DNA of 49,287 nt from Streptomyces cavernicola (GCF_029968035.1 NZ_JASCIQ010000055.1:1-49287), one strand, 5' to 3'. Counted from the stretch's first letter, positions 8,040 to 16,708 are shown. Program-made: numbers and translations. Notes: generated by a model not told the origin, from the letters alone.

Positions 8040-9260
8040 TCAGCAGGTGCTGGGTGCGGTCCGGTTGGCGAAGCGGTTGGCGAGCCAGGGGAGTCCCTCG
8101 GTGCTGGTGCCGTGGGTTGCGGCGATGTGGCCGGGGATGTGGTTGCCTGCGAACTTCACGCGCGTGCCCTGGCGGCACCAGTCGGCGGCCAGGTTCTTGC
8201 CGACCTGCTGGGGGACGACGTCGTCCAGGGCGCTGTGGGAGAGCAGGACGGGTGCTGCGGGCTTGCGCTTGCCGAGTTGCTGGTCGGCCACGATCGCGTT
8301 CCACGGGGCGCGTTGGAGGCGTTCGGTGAGCGGGCGTCCGTCCGCGGTCAGGAAACGCGAGTTGAGGAAGGGGTACTTGGCGAGGGCCTGCGTCGTGCAC
8401 ACGTTGTCCCGCAGATCGTTCGTTACGCGCTTGCCGCGGGCGTTCAGATACGGGCCGATGTCGATGCCGTACGAGGTGGACAGGCCGGAGAGGGAGTAGT
8501 TGAAGAACGCTCCGTAGGCGGAGCCGTCCATGCTGTCCGCGACCCTCTTCAGGTCCGCCGGTGGAGCTCCGACGACTGCGCCCTTGACCTTGAGTTCGGG
8601 CGCGTAGGTCAAGGCGAGTTCGGCGGCAGAAGCCGATGCGCCGCCGCCCTGGGAGTAGCCGTAGAGCGCGACCGGCCCGGCATCCGGAAGGTCTACGGAG
8701 TCCAGACGCTGGGCCGCCCGAACGGAATCCAGCACGGCGCGGCCCTGCGCCTCGCGGTCCATGTAGGTGTGGACACCGGGTGTGCCCAGCCCCTGATAGT
8801 CCGTCACCACCACGGCAAAGCCCCGGTCGAGGAGCTTTTTGATGGGCAGCGCCTCGTACTCGGTGCCCTCGGCCAGTTGGCGGGAGGGGGCGCACTTGTC
8901 CGCCAGGCCCTGGGTGCCGGGGGCGAAGCCGACGATCGGGCGTTGGCCGTACGGGGAGGTCACGGGGTTCAGCACGGTGCCGGTGACGGCGATGGGCTTT
9001 CCGGTGCGGTCGGTGGTGCGGTACATGATCCGGTGCACGCTCGCCCTGACCTTGATGGCCTTGAGGGGATCCAGGTAGAAGACGCCCGGCTCCGAGCTGA
9101 GCACGTCGCCGTTCTCGGCGGGCAGGCTCGTCGGCTGCTGTTGCGCGGGCAACTGCTCGGTGGCTGCAGCTTCGCCGGACAGGGGGACGGTGAGCACGGC
9201 GGAGGCTGCGGCGGCGAACGCTGCCACGGCACGCCTGCCCAGGGGACGACGACAAAGCAC
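8040..9260 (-). CDS. secreted lipase / alpha-beta hydrolase (secretory lipase family)
   Basis: The 406-residue product has an Arg-rich N-terminus, a hydrophobic stretch and an Ala-rich cleavage region near residue 33, so it is exported. The nucleophile elbow GYSQGGG puts Ser at about 203. A later SALDDVVP supplies the acid and the segment NHIPGHIAATHG the His, as in the LIP secretory lipase family, which hydrolyses triacylglycerol or other esters. GTG 9260 is preferred because GAGGAG lies 8 nt upstream; the frame extends to 9311 without a ribosome site. The gene converges with the condensation gene, with only 40 bp between stops, and is a separate transcript. Confidence 0.85.
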   Translation of the reverse strand: MLCRRPLGRRAVAAFAAAASAVLTVPLSGEAAATEQLPAQQQPTSLPAENGDVLSSEPGVFYLDPLKAIKVRASVHRIMYRTTDRTGKPIAVTGTVLNPVTSPYGQRPIVGFAPGTQGLADKCAPSRQLAEGTEYEALPIKKLLDRGFAVVVTDYQGLGTPGVHTYMDREAQGRAVLDSVRAAQRLDSVDLPDAGPVALYGYSQGGGASASAAELALTYAPELKVKGAVVGAPPADLKRVADSMDGSAYGAFFNYSLSGLSTSYGIDIGPYLNARGKRVTNDLRDNVCTTQALAKYPFLNSRFLTADGRPLTERLQRAPWNAIVADQQLGKRKPAAPVLLSHSALDDVVPQQVGKNLAADWCRQGTRVKFAGNHIPGHIAATHGTSTEGLPWLANRFANRTAPSTC

Positions 9261-9411
9261 GACGGCTCCTCGGTCAGGGAATCGGGAAGATCCACTAACT
9301 ATCCGAACCAAGGAGCCTGGCTAGGGAGATACGCCGAAGTTCCGTGACGTATACCCTAAATCGACGTCTGTGCGGCCCATTGGACAGGCCTGGTGTCGTG
9401 CGTGCGTCTGG

Positions 9412-10416
9412 TCAGCCGATGGTGAACGTGACGGTGTGGTCTGTCAGTTCGACTCGGTCCTGGTGCCTGTCGGCCCAGGTTCCGCCGGTCTTGAACGCGT
9501 CGGTGAAGGAGAGGGTGTACGTCCCGGGGGTGAGGTTCCCGAGTTCGAACTCGCGGGAGAAGGTGCGCTTGTACGGTTTCCGGCCGCCGCTGATGGTGAT
9601 CTTCTCGGCGCTGACCTCCGTGCCGGCGGGGTCTGTCAGCGTCAGCTTTCCGGTGATCTTCGGGACGTATTGGTCGGACAGGGTGCGCACTTCTGCGTAC
9701 CACTTGACGGCATCCCAGTAGTAGGGCTTGGCCCAGTAGGACACGGTGGCCTTCTGGTAGCCGTCACCGTCCCAGCCGAGCTGGAGCTCCAAGTGGGAGG
9801 AGACACTGCTGACGTTCCGGTGGCCGCCGCCGCGGTCGTCGTGGTCGCCGGAGGAAGGGCTGCGCACGGACCGGAAGACGTCGTCGTCAGCCTTCTCGGA
9901 CGTGCTGACCCAGTCGACGTTCCTGAGCGAGCCCGCCTCCCATCGGTGCACGAGGTAGTGGTCTCCCAGGCGCATGCGGCGGGCTGTTCCCTGGGGGTGG
10001 GTGCGCCCGTTCTCGTCACGGGCGCGGGCGAACTTGGCGGCGGCGGCCTGGGCGGGGATGTTCTCCCGCAGCTCGGTCTCGATGTCGCGCATCCCGTCTT
10101 CCGAGACGCTCACGCCCAGGAAGACCTCCAGCTGCTCTACGCGGTCGAACATGTCGACCGTGAACGTCCACCGGACCGGCACGAGACGAAGTCCTTGGGA
10201 CGCGAACCCGGTGAGGGTGAGCCCGTCGTCCTGCTCCTCGACGGCAACGAAAGCCTTGAAACGAGACCGCAGTTCACGAGTCGGTAGGCCTCTCATGGAA
10301 CCGATCGTGAAGGTGAATTCCGGGGCGGCATTCCTCAACGCATCGTCGTCCCGCTCGTTGAACGCCTTCACGAAGTCGCGCACAGACTGTTGCGTCAGAT
10401 TCTCAGTCTTGATCAC
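9412..10416 (-). CDS. uncharacterised protein, possible NTF2/SnoaL-like N-terminus
   Basis: A 334-residue protein without signal peptide or membrane helix. The first ~100 residues (FVKAFNERDDDALRNAAPEF and following strands) resemble the alpha+beta cone of NTF2/SnoaL-like proteins. The C-terminal third is strand-rich with a PGTYTLSFTDAF segment like an immunoglobulin-type or carbohydrate-binding sandwich. Neither assignment is firm. I chose the GTG at 10416 because GGGAG precedes it; an in-frame ATG at 10446 adds ten residues but lacks a ribosome site. It is transcribed toward the lipase gene, about 150 bp away, and may share a transcript with it. Confidence 0.6.
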   Translation of the reverse strand: MIKTENLTQQSVRDFVKAFNERDDDALRNAAPEFTFTIGSMRGLPTRELRSRFKAFVAVEEQDDGLTLTGFASQGLRLVPVRWTFTVDMFDRVEQLEVFLGVSVSEDGMRDIETELRENIPAQAAAAKFARARDENGRTHPQGTARRMRLGDHYLVHRWEAGSLRNVDWVSTSEKADDDVFRSVRSPSSGDHDDRGGGHRNVSSVSSHLELQLGWDGDGYQKATVSYWAKPYYWDAVKWYAEVRTLSDQYVPKITGKLTLTDPAGTEVSAEKITISGGRKPYKRTFSREFELGNLTPGTYTLSFTDAFKTGGTWADRHQDRVELTDHTVTFTIG

Positions 10417-10446
10417 GAAGCCAGGCTCCCACCCGTCGCTCCGCAT

Positions 10447-10754
10447 CCCAGAGCGTTACACGCCGTGACGAAACGATCCGTCACATTCCGCAGATACATG
10501 GGCCGACCAGCGGCACAGCCACAGGCGTTGACCGGAGGCGGCAGGCATACGTCCAGCTCGGCCCACCGGCCGGCAATGCGGTGCGGCCAATGGCTGGGTA
10601 TTGCATCGCAGAAGTGCGGTGCGGCGGACTGTCCGTCCCATTGCCGCAGGCACCGCCGAGACGGGCGGCCCTGTCGCTCAACGGCGCGCGGAGACGCACT
10701 CACAATCAGGTGAATGGGCGGGGGCTCCGTCAGATCAAGGGACCATGCCCCCCC
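10447..10754. other. intergenic region between divergent genes
   Basis: About 300 bases separate the minus-strand hypothetical gene from the ribosome-hibernation gene. The open frames crossing it (both strands) show no family resemblance and lack ribosome sites. It should hold two divergent promoters. An AAGGGA at about 10737-10742 lies somewhat far (about 13 nt) from the ATG at 10755. I see no clear terminator or repeat. Confidence 0.5.
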
Positions 10755-11072
10755 ATGGAGATCAACGTTACTTTTCGGCACATGACTGGGACTGACGTCA
10801 TTCGCAGAGGTGTTGAGGAACGGGTGGCGGCACTGCAGCAACACCTCCCTCGTACAGGAACTTCCGCCGAGGTCACCCTGAGCACCGAGGGCGGTGAATT
10901 CATCGCCGAGGTTGCCTTGGCAGCAGGAGACTCTCGGTACTACGCAACGGAACGCAATCACGACATGTACCAGTCCATCGATCGTGTCGTCTCAACGCTG
11001 GAGTCAAAGATCACGTCAGGTACGAAGACGACTCGGACGGTCGGCCGGATCAACGTACCGGGACTCGGCTAA
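10755..11072 (+). CDS. ribosome hibernation-promoting factor, short form (HPF/RaiA family)
   Basis: A 105-residue protein of the S30AE/sigma-54-modulation fold: MEINVTFRHM start, then VRRGVEERV-type helix, a strand pair and YQSIDRVVSTLESKI helix. Such proteins bind the 30S decoding centre and stabilise inactive ribosomes during stress. The long actinobacterial form carries an extra C-terminal dimerisation domain, which is absent here, so this is a paralogue of the housekeeping long HPF. The ATG at 10755 gives the exact family start. A perfect hairpin follows the stop. The gene stands next to panC rather than secA, the usual neighbour of long HPF, which supports an accessory role. Confidence 0.8.
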   Translation: MEINVTFRHMTGTDVIRRGVEERVAALQQHLPRTGTSAEVTLSTEGGEFIAEVALAAGDSRYYATERNHDMYQSIDRVVSTLESKITSGTKTTRTVGRINVPGLG

Positions 11073-11081
11073 CGCCACTCC

Positions 11082-11106
11082 TTGCGGCCGTTGGCAAAGG
11101 CCGCAA
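11082..11106 (+). terminator. hairpin terminator after the HPF gene
   Basis: TTGCGGCC at 11082-11089 pairs perfectly with GGCCGCAA at 11099-11106 around a 9-nt loop, 9 bp after the HPF stop codon. No U-tract follows. The remaining ~320 bases up to the pantothenate synthetase start hold no recognisable gene. Confidence 0.6.
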
Positions 11107-11426
11107 CGACGAGTCAGGCAGCGAAGGGTCCACCGAGCCACAGCTTCATCGGCGGCCGGTGGACCCTCATCGGCCCAGCCACCGACACGCTGTTCGGCAG
11201 CTGGATCGAACACGCGGCGGCACCCTCAGTCCGGCCACGACGTCTCGCTCGTCGCCCTGAATGGATGCCTTCCGCGCACGGCGGCGGTCTCGGAACTGTC
11301 CAAATGGGCACTGGACTTGAGGGGCTGCGCACCCAACCCACGATGCCCGCGTTTGGCGAGCGGAAAGAGCTGGGTAGTTCGCTGCCGCATTCGGCACGGT
11401 TCCATGAGGACGAGGGGGCGGATCGC

Positions 11427-12284
11427 GTGATCGTGGTGGAGGAACGGATCGGGCTGGCGGAGATGCGCGTCGGCTGGACAGGGACCGTTGGCCTGGTGAT
11501 CACGATGGGGGCCTTGCACGAGGGGCACGCGTCGTTGATCCGGGAAGCCCGGCGCCTTCACGACCACGTCGTGGTGACGGTGTACGTGAACCCGCTGCAG
11601 TACGAAGACCCGGCCGTCTATCCGCGAACCCCGGACGAGGACGCCCGGCTGTGCCGCGAGGAGGGCGTCGACGTTCTCTACATGCCCGACACGGCCGAGG
11701 TGTACCGCGACGGCGGCCCGCTGATCACCGTGGCACCCGGTGCGCGCGGTGAAGTCCTCGAAGCGGAGGGGCGGCCCGGCTACTTCGACGGGGTGCTGAC
11801 CGTGATGCTCAAGATGACGAACCTGGTGGGGCCGGACGCGGTGTTCCTGGGCGAGAAGGACTTCCAGCAGTTGGCGCTGTTCCGTCGCATGGTGTTCGAC
11901 CTGGACGTGCCCGTTCAAGTGGTGGGCGTGCCGACCGTGCGCGAGAGCGACGGCCTGGCGCTCTCCAGCCGCAACACACGCCTGTCCACCGCCGAGCGCG
12001 AAGCGGCGCTGGCCCTGCCGCGCGCCCTGACAGCCGGAGTGGGTGTGGCAGCCGAACAGGGCGGGGCAGCCGATGTCCTCGCCGCAGCGGCCAACCTCCT
12101 CAAGGCCGCTGACAGCGGCGACGTACCCGTCCGGACGCTCTACCTGCAACTGGCTGGTCCCAGCTTGGAATCCGCACCTGAGCAAGGGCCGGCCTGGCTG
12201 CTGGCCGCAGTCCAGGTGGGCGGAACCCGGCTGATCGACGCGATGCCCTTGCAGCTGGAGCCCAGCTCGCAGTCAGGTGGATGA
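11427..12284 (+). CDS. panC: pantothenate synthetase (pantoate-beta-alanine ligase)
   Basis: This 285-residue enzyme joins pantoate and beta-alanine with ATP to give pantothenate, the precursor of CoA and the phosphopantetheine arm. The HIGH-like motif MGALHEGHASL (28-38), YVNPLQY (53-59), LGEKDFQQ (141-148) and RESDGLALSSRN (172-183) match the family's active-site blocks, and the length is typical. GTG 11427 follows GAGGGGG; the frame runs further upstream but looks non-coding. It is not beside panB/panD or a housekeeping folate cluster here, so it may be a second copy. A local pantothenate supply near an ACP-based pathway is suggestive, not proven. Confidence 0.88.
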   Translation: MIVVEERIGLAEMRVGWTGTVGLVITMGALHEGHASLIREARRLHDHVVVTVYVNPLQYEDPAVYPRTPDEDARLCREEGVDVLYMPDTAEVYRDGGPLITVAPGARGEVLEAEGRPGYFDGVLTVMLKMTNLVGPDAVFLGEKDFQQLALFRRMVFDLDVPVQVVGVPTVRESDGLALSSRNTRLSTAEREAALALPRALTAGVGVAAEQGGAADVLAAAANLLKAADSGDVPVRTLYLQLAGPSLESAPEQGPAWLLAAVQVGGTRLIDAMPLQLEPSSQSGG

Positions 12285-12580
12285 AGCGCGTCTGTCGGCG
12301 CCGCACAGACCGTTCCGGCGGACCCGCAGCGACCCAGATCGCGCGCCTAGCCCGGGACGGGCTGACGAAAAGGGAGCCTCGCCGACCCTTCAGCACCCAG
12401 GACTGGTGCGGGTCCAGGAACAAGGACGGCGCGACCTGGAACGAAAACTTCCGGTGCGCGAACTCCACACTGCCCGCGAAGTCCTTGGGCCTACTGTGGG
12501 TGCATTGACCTGGTCGCGGCGGATGCGTAGCAGCCCGAAGGGCATGGCGCGTGCAAGGGTGCGGCGGGCAGGATCGAGCC
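12285..12580. other. intergenic region between panC and the epimerase-like gene
   Basis: A 75-codon plus-strand frame from 12281 to 12508 overlaps the panC stop but resembles no family and has biased, unconvincing composition. The stretch contains the putative promoter at 12505-12533. I see no other structure. Confidence 0.4.
12505..12533 (+). promoter_or_regulatory. putative sigma-70-type promoter for the epimerase-like gene
   Basis: TTGACC at 12505-12510 is followed after exactly 17 bp by TAGCAG at 12528-12533, about 48 bp before the ATG at 12581. The -35 matches the HrdB-type consensus well and the -10 moderately. Confidence 0.45.
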
Positions 12581-13612
12581 ATGAAGATTCTTGTGCTGGG
12601 TGGAACGTGGTTCCTGGGGAAGGCGGTTGCTCAGGCGGCTCTGGACCGAGGGTGGGAGGTGAGTGCCTTCAACCGAGGGCGCTCAGGGGTTGCGCCCGAA
12701 GGCGTCACCGAGATCCGTGGGGATCGAACCATCCGGGGCGATCTTGCGAAGCTGGCTTCGCACGGCCCTTGGGATGCGGTGGTCGATACTTCGGCGTCCG
12801 AGCTCGCTCCTCGTGACGTACTGGCTGGAGCGCGAGCCCTGGAGCCGGTCGCGGGACGGTACGTCTACATCTCCACGGTGAACGCCTACCGGGGCTGGCC
12901 GAACGAGCCGCTGTCGGAGGCGTCAGAGGTTCTGGACGGCCCCGCCGACGCGGATATCGACTACGGTCGGCTCCCCGCGGACTGGGACGGGCCGGACTGG
13001 TACTACGGGCGCCAGAAGGCCGGCGCGGAACGAGCTGCCCTGGAGTCCTTCGGCGTCGAGAGGGTGTCGGTCCTCCGCCCCGGAGTCATCCTGGGGCCGG
13101 GCGAGTACGTGGGTCGACTGCCGTGGTGGTTGAGTCGGGCGAAGAGCGGCGGGCAGATCCTCGCGCCGGGGGACCCTGCCCAGGGGATCCAACCCATCGA
13201 CGTTCGCGATGTAGCTGACTTTGCGCTCGACCAGGCGCAGGCCGTAGGAGGCCATGCGTACAACGTCACGGCCCCGATCGGGCACGAGACGATGAGTGGC
13301 TTCCTCAATGCGTGCCTGGAGGTGACGGGAGGGGCTGGTCGCCTGGTCTGGGCACCCGATGACCTGTTGATCGACCACGGTGTGCAGCAGTGGACCGAGC
13401 TGCCGCTGTGGCGTACGCACGCTGGCGCGTGGCGGATCGATTCCACCCGAGCTCAGCAGGCCGGGCTACGGTGCCGGCCGCTCGCCGAGACCGTTGCCGA
13501 CACGTGGGAGTGGCTGAGCAGCGGCGGTACGCCGGTGGAGCACCCGCGTTGGGCCGAGCACGGGATCTCGGCCGAGAAGGAAGCGGAAGTCCTGGCCAAG
13601 CTGGGTGGCTGA
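12581..13612 (+). CDS. NAD(P)-dependent epimerase/dehydratase-like (extended SDR)
   Basis: A 343-residue Rossmann-fold protein with the nucleotide-binding GGTWFLG loop at 7-13 and a YYGRQKAGAE segment carrying the Tyr-x-x-x-Lys pair. It resembles the isoflavone-reductase/NAD-epimerase-like reductases common in streptomycetes, acting on a sugar-nucleotide or small carbonyl substrate. The ATG at 12581 starts right before the conserved KILVLGGT strand, with GGCAGGA upstream. It converges with the regulator gene at 13616, leaving only three bases between stops. No linked sugar gene is near enough to fix a substrate. Confidence 0.8.
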   Translation: MKILVLGGTWFLGKAVAQAALDRGWEVSAFNRGRSGVAPEGVTEIRGDRTIRGDLAKLASHGPWDAVVDTSASELAPRDVLAGARALEPVAGRYVYISTVNAYRGWPNEPLSEASEVLDGPADADIDYGRLPADWDGPDWYYGRQKAGAERAALESFGVERVSVLRPGVILGPGEYVGRLPWWLSRAKSGGQILAPGDPAQGIQPIDVRDVADFALDQAQAVGGHAYNVTAPIGHETMSGFLNACLEVTGGAGRLVWAPDDLLIDHGVQQWTELPLWRTHAGAWRIDSTRAQQAGLRCRPLAETVADTWEWLSSGGTPVEHPRWAEHGISAEKEAEVLAKLGG

Positions 13613-13615
13613 GGG

Positions 13616-14956
13616 TCAGGCCTCGATCGCCAGTGGCGCGGCGGAACTGAGTTTCTGTGCGGTCGCGGCTGCCGAGAACTCTTCGATGCGTTCGCCCAGG
13701 CCGGCCGCCTCCGCCGCGCCACTGAAGTCGGGGCGGCGGAGCTCCGCTCGTACGGCGGCCATCCGTTCCAGGACGCCTGCGCTCCTCCACGCCGTCGGTA
13801 CGGAGAAGACCGGTTCGAGGGCCTCGTGGGCACCGGCGAGTTCACCACGAAGCAGCCGGGCGCGCGCCAAGTCCACGGACGCCTGGGACGAGATGAGGAT
13901 CGGCTGCTCGTCCGTCGGTAGGGCCGAGAGCAGTTCCAAGGTGGTGCTTGCTGCTTCCTCGGCTCCCTCGGAGTCGCGGAGCAGCAGGTAGGTCGTGGCG
14001 TTACTCATCGCGACGCGTTCGCTGGCGAATCCGAACTCACCGCCGATGTCGTCATGGAGATCGTCGCGGTCTCCGGTGCTCTGGTCTAGGGAGTCGCGAA
14101 TTGCGCGCTCGGCGGCGGCCGTGTTGCCCAAGTGTCCATAAGCGCGGCCCTCGATGACGGACAGACGGGTCCGTGCCGTGTCCCCGAGCCCGCCGAAGCG
14201 CTGCGCCTGTTGGATGAGCCGGGCCGATTCCGACGGTCGCCCGCCCCAGAACGCGAGAAAGGCCAGTGCGCCGTGAGCGTACGCCTGGAGCGGGCCGTGC
14301 TCGATGACCTGCCCGTACAGCGCCGCCGTGCGGGACAGGGATACCGCCGCGGGCAGCGACCCCAAGTCGAAGCAGACCGCGGACAGAAGGGAAGCCGACT
14401 GGCCGGCTGCGAGGTACGCCCGTTCCTTTTGGCGGGGAACCTCCGTCCGCTCCAACAAGGTCTGCGCGATGCTCAGAAGCTCCTTGGCTCGCCGATACAC
14501 CTCGACCGGCGACGTGCGGTTGTAGTCCCGGGCCAGAGCAATGACATCGTCGTCGAGCTGGTCGAGGGTCATGTCTGGCACGTTGAGGGAGGCGGCACCG
14601 CTGGCGTGTGCAGCTGCATCCCGAGCCGTCATAGCGAGTTCACTTTCATTGAGTGCAATTACGTGCTGGTGCGGAGGAGCCGGTGGCTCCTCCATCGGCG
14701 GGCTGAGCAGGCTTCGAACGGGATGGCCGAACATGTGCTCCAGGACCTGAGGAGCCGGCCGGTTCGGAATTCCCCGCACACGCCCCGAAGTCCATCGGCG
14801 GTACGTCTGCTCTTCTACCGTGGCGGTCGACAGGGGTTTGCCCGCCGCTGCTGAGACCTCGCGGGCCGCCTTCTCGTACTCGTCTCTGAACTGGTTGTAC
14901 GTCCAGCCTCGTTCCCATACGAGAAGTTGGAGCAGCGATCTCGCTTGCAACTTCAT
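13616..14956 (-). CDS. NsdA-like HTH/TPR regulatory protein
   Basis: The 446-residue protein begins with a region like an XRE-type or NsdA-type DNA-contact segment (MKLQARSLLQLLVWERGW to VEEQTYRRW, 1-60). The remainder is a long solenoid of helix pairs rich in Ala and Leu, consistent with TPR repeats (about 130-440). Proteins of this build include NsdA, a negative regulator of Streptomyces differentiation and antibiotic production. It is divergently oriented to a HATPase anti-sigma-like gene, with a 296-bp spacer carrying paired direct repeats that could be its operator. The TPR part would bind a peptide or protein partner. The match to NsdA is by architecture and style, not by alignment. Confidence 0.72.
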   Translation of the reverse strand: MKLQARSLLQLLVWERGWTYNQFRDEYEKAAREVSAAAGKPLSTATVEEQTYRRWTSGRVRGIPNRPAPQVLEHMFGHPVRSLLSPPMEEPPAPPHQHVIALNESELAMTARDAAAHASGAASLNVPDMTLDQLDDDVIALARDYNRTSPVEVYRRAKELLSIAQTLLERTEVPRQKERAYLAAGQSASLLSAVCFDLGSLPAAVSLSRTAALYGQVIEHGPLQAYAHGALAFLAFWGGRPSESARLIQQAQRFGGLGDTARTRLSVIEGRAYGHLGNTAAAERAIRDSLDQSTGDRDDLHDDIGGEFGFASERVAMSNATTYLLLRDSEGAEEAASTTLELLSALPTDEQPILISSQASVDLARARLLRGELAGAHEALEPVFSVPTAWRSAGVLERMAAVRAELRRPDFSGAAEAAGLGERIEEFSAAATAQKLSSAAPLAIEA

Positions 14957-15080
14957 CGTGGGATCCCTCCTGACCCGTGAGCGCGACTGGCAGGGCGGCT
15001 CAGCTGCCCCAACCCACTATTGCCCAACCATGCTGGGGGAAAGAGGCGTTGGGCAGATGTGGATGCCAAATGACATGTCG

Positions 15081-15122
15081 GTGATACCCGCGTCACCCGA
15101 CCAAGCGCGAAGTGATACCCGC
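15081..15122. promoter_or_regulatory. paired direct repeats in divergent promoter region
   Basis: The 11-mer GTGATACCCGC occurs at 15081-15091 and again at 15112-15122, 31 bp apart (about three helical turns). Each copy is flanked by a TGACATG element (before the first, after the second), giving near dyad symmetry of the whole block. It lies between the NsdA-like gene and the HATPase gene, about 130 bp before the latter. This is a candidate operator; the cognate regulator is inferred to be the adjacent NsdA-like protein. Confidence 0.5.
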
Positions 15123-15252
15123 CGTGACATGGTCGCTCCGTTCCGACAGCGCAAGTGTTGATCCCCCGCACCGACCGACGTGGTCCTGGACCTGTTCCTG
15201 TTGCTCACGTCGGTCGCCAAGGGCTCAAGAGCAAGGCGCTGGAGGAGCCACG

Positions 15253-15690
15253 ATGACCCGCACCAAAGCTGTTGCGTCGGATGCTGCAGACACGGGCGAA
15301 GCGGCTGTACTCGCCTTCGAGACGCGCTTCCCGCCGGCCGAGCCGCAAGTACGTCGGATGCGGCAGAAGGCCGCGGAGAACTTACGGAGTTGGGGTCTCA
15401 GCACACTGGTGGACGACGTGAGCCTTGTGGTCTCCGAGCTGGTGACCAATGCCGTACTGCACGGCGGCGGACATCCTGTTGGGTTCAGCGTCAAGTACTC
15501 CGCCCAGGATCTCCGTATCGAAGTCACGGACGGAAACCCGGTCCCGGCCCAAGTGCGTTCCGCGGAGCTGACTGAGGAGAACGGCCGAGGGCTGTTCCTC
15601 GTGGCCGCACTCGCGGACAGCTTCGGCGTCAGCCCCGACGGAACGATGACGTGGTGCGCGTTCTCGATCGCTGCGAGGACGGCGTGCTGA
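15253..15690 (+). CDS. ATP-binding protein, RsbW-like HATPase (anti-sigma kinase family)
   Basis: A 145-residue single-domain GHKL ATPase. The N-box SELVTNAVLHGG (about 56-67), the G1-type DGNPVPA and the G2-type ENGRGLFLV are all visible. Streptomycetes encode dozens of such RsbW-like proteins, which may phosphorylate anti-anti-sigma factors or sequester sigma factors. The ATG follows a strong GGAGGAG. Codon 44 (15382-15384) is TTA, the rare leucine codon read only by the bldA tRNA, so expression should depend on development. It is followed by a chain of overlapping genes and is probably the first gene of their operon. Confidence 0.85.
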   Translation: MTRTKAVASDAADTGEAAVLAFETRFPPAEPQVRRMRQKAAENLRSWGLSTLVDDVSLVVSELVTNAVLHGGGHPVGFSVKYSAQDLRIEVTDGNPVPAQVRSAELTEENGRGLFLVAALADSFGVSPDGTMTWCAFSIAARTAC

Positions 15691-16133
15691 CGGCAACCAG
15701 GCCAGGGGTTCCTGACATCGACAGCGGGCGTACCGCTTCTTCAACTGCCCATTGGCAGCCGCCCCTTGACGTGGTGGGGCTCCAGCGGTTGAGGGACCGG
15801 TTGCGGAGCTGGGTGCCGTTCGACGGCGGTGCCCTTCTGGACGACGTGGCCTCAGCGCTGGACGAAGTCCCCCCGAGCCCAGCCACGATCGAGGACATCG
15901 CCGAGAACCTCAAAGGACACCTGGAAAGCCTGGTGAGTATCGCGTTGAGCAGCCAAGCAGCTGATCGGGACACCTGCGCGGCGGTTCTCGTGCGGCGAGC
16001 GCGTGCACTGCACGCCGATCCACTTCCAGGGAAGCACCACGAGGCCTTGCCCTACCTCCGCCGTCTGGGCTGGATCACCAACGAGCTGTACGACCGACTC
16101 GTCGCGTTCAACTGCGTGCGGGAGGCCGCGTGA
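15684..16133 (+). CDS. hypothetical streptomycete protein (DUF6415-like)
   Basis: A 149-residue soluble, helical protein without recognisable catalytic motifs. Features such as LRSWVPFDGGALLDD and a C-terminal RARALHADPLPG remind me of DUF6415, a streptomycete family often found by natural-product clusters; this is recall, not an alignment. GTG 15684 overlaps the stop of the HATPase gene and has GAGGAC six bases upstream; another GTG at 15651 is possible. Its own stop overlaps the next gene's GTG (GTGA), so translation is coupled. Confidence 0.6.
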   Translation: MLTATRPGVPDIDSGRTASSTAHWQPPLDVVGLQRLRDRLRSWVPFDGGALLDDVASALDEVPPSPATIEDIAENLKGHLESLVSIALSSQAADRDTCAAVLVRRARALHADPLPGKHHEALPYLRRLGWITNELYDRLVAFNCVREAA

Positions 16134-16708
16134 CGTCGAGGGTGTTCCCTCCCCTGCGGGTGCTGCCTGCCACGGAGGCCTATGACTACGAGCACTTCCG
16201 GTCTCTGCTCGCGGACTCGTCCGTGCTGGGCGAGGCGGTGGCCGTCTGCCGGTTTCGTGCGCCCCTTCTCGCTGTTCCGGTCGGCGGCACTCGCCGCGGC
16301 GGGTGCATGTCCTTCGAGCTGCTGACGGATGCGCTGGAGGTCCGCTCGCTCCTGGAAGGCAAGCCCGGTTTCACCAGGCTCCGCGTGCGTTGGTCCCCGT
16401 TCCGGGACACCTGCCACGTGGTCGAGTGGGGTGGCGAGGCTCCCGGCTGGGACGACGTGGAGCGTGGCCGGTTCTACGGCTACTGCGAGGAAGCCATCGC
16501 CGAGTTCATCCATGGCGCCTCCTCCACGCCTTCCTTTTCGGCGCTCATCGCACCGTTCTCTCATGGCTACGTCTCTGCCGGAGAGGGTCCAACTCCCGAT
16601 TTCTGTACCAGCTTTGAAAGGAACCAGCCTCATGTGCTTGCACAAGCCCCCGTGTCCACCGGCCTCCGCCTCCGACAGGGAAGCGGCAGTGGCGATAGTG
16701 GCTTGTGA
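16130..16708 (+). CDS. hypothetical streptomycete protein (DUF6302-like)
   Basis: A 192-residue protein. The core (ADSSVLGEAVAVCRFRAPLL, then VPVGGTRRGG, RVRWSPFRDTCHVVEWG) resembles DUF6302, a streptomycete-specific family of unknown function. The GTG start overlaps the preceding stop, with GGAGG nine bases before. The last ~25 residues overlap 77 bp with the DUF5999 gene in another frame and look non-family-like. The natural stop may therefore have been lost by a small frameshift near 16600. Confidence 0.62.
   Translation: MTSRVFPPLRVLPATEAYDYEHFRSLLADSSVLGEAVAVCRFRAPLLAVPVGGTRRGGCMSFELLTDALEVRSLLEGKPGFTRLRVRWSPFRDTCHVVEWGGEAPGWDDVERGRFYGYCEEAIAEFIHGASSTPSFSALIAPFSHGYVSAGEGPTPDFCTSFERNQPHVLAQAPVSTGLRLRQGSGSGDSGL

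Noticed and set aside
12281..12508. 75-codon frame after panC
   Set aside because: It overlaps the panC stop, has no ribosome site or known family, and could not be supported beyond being open.
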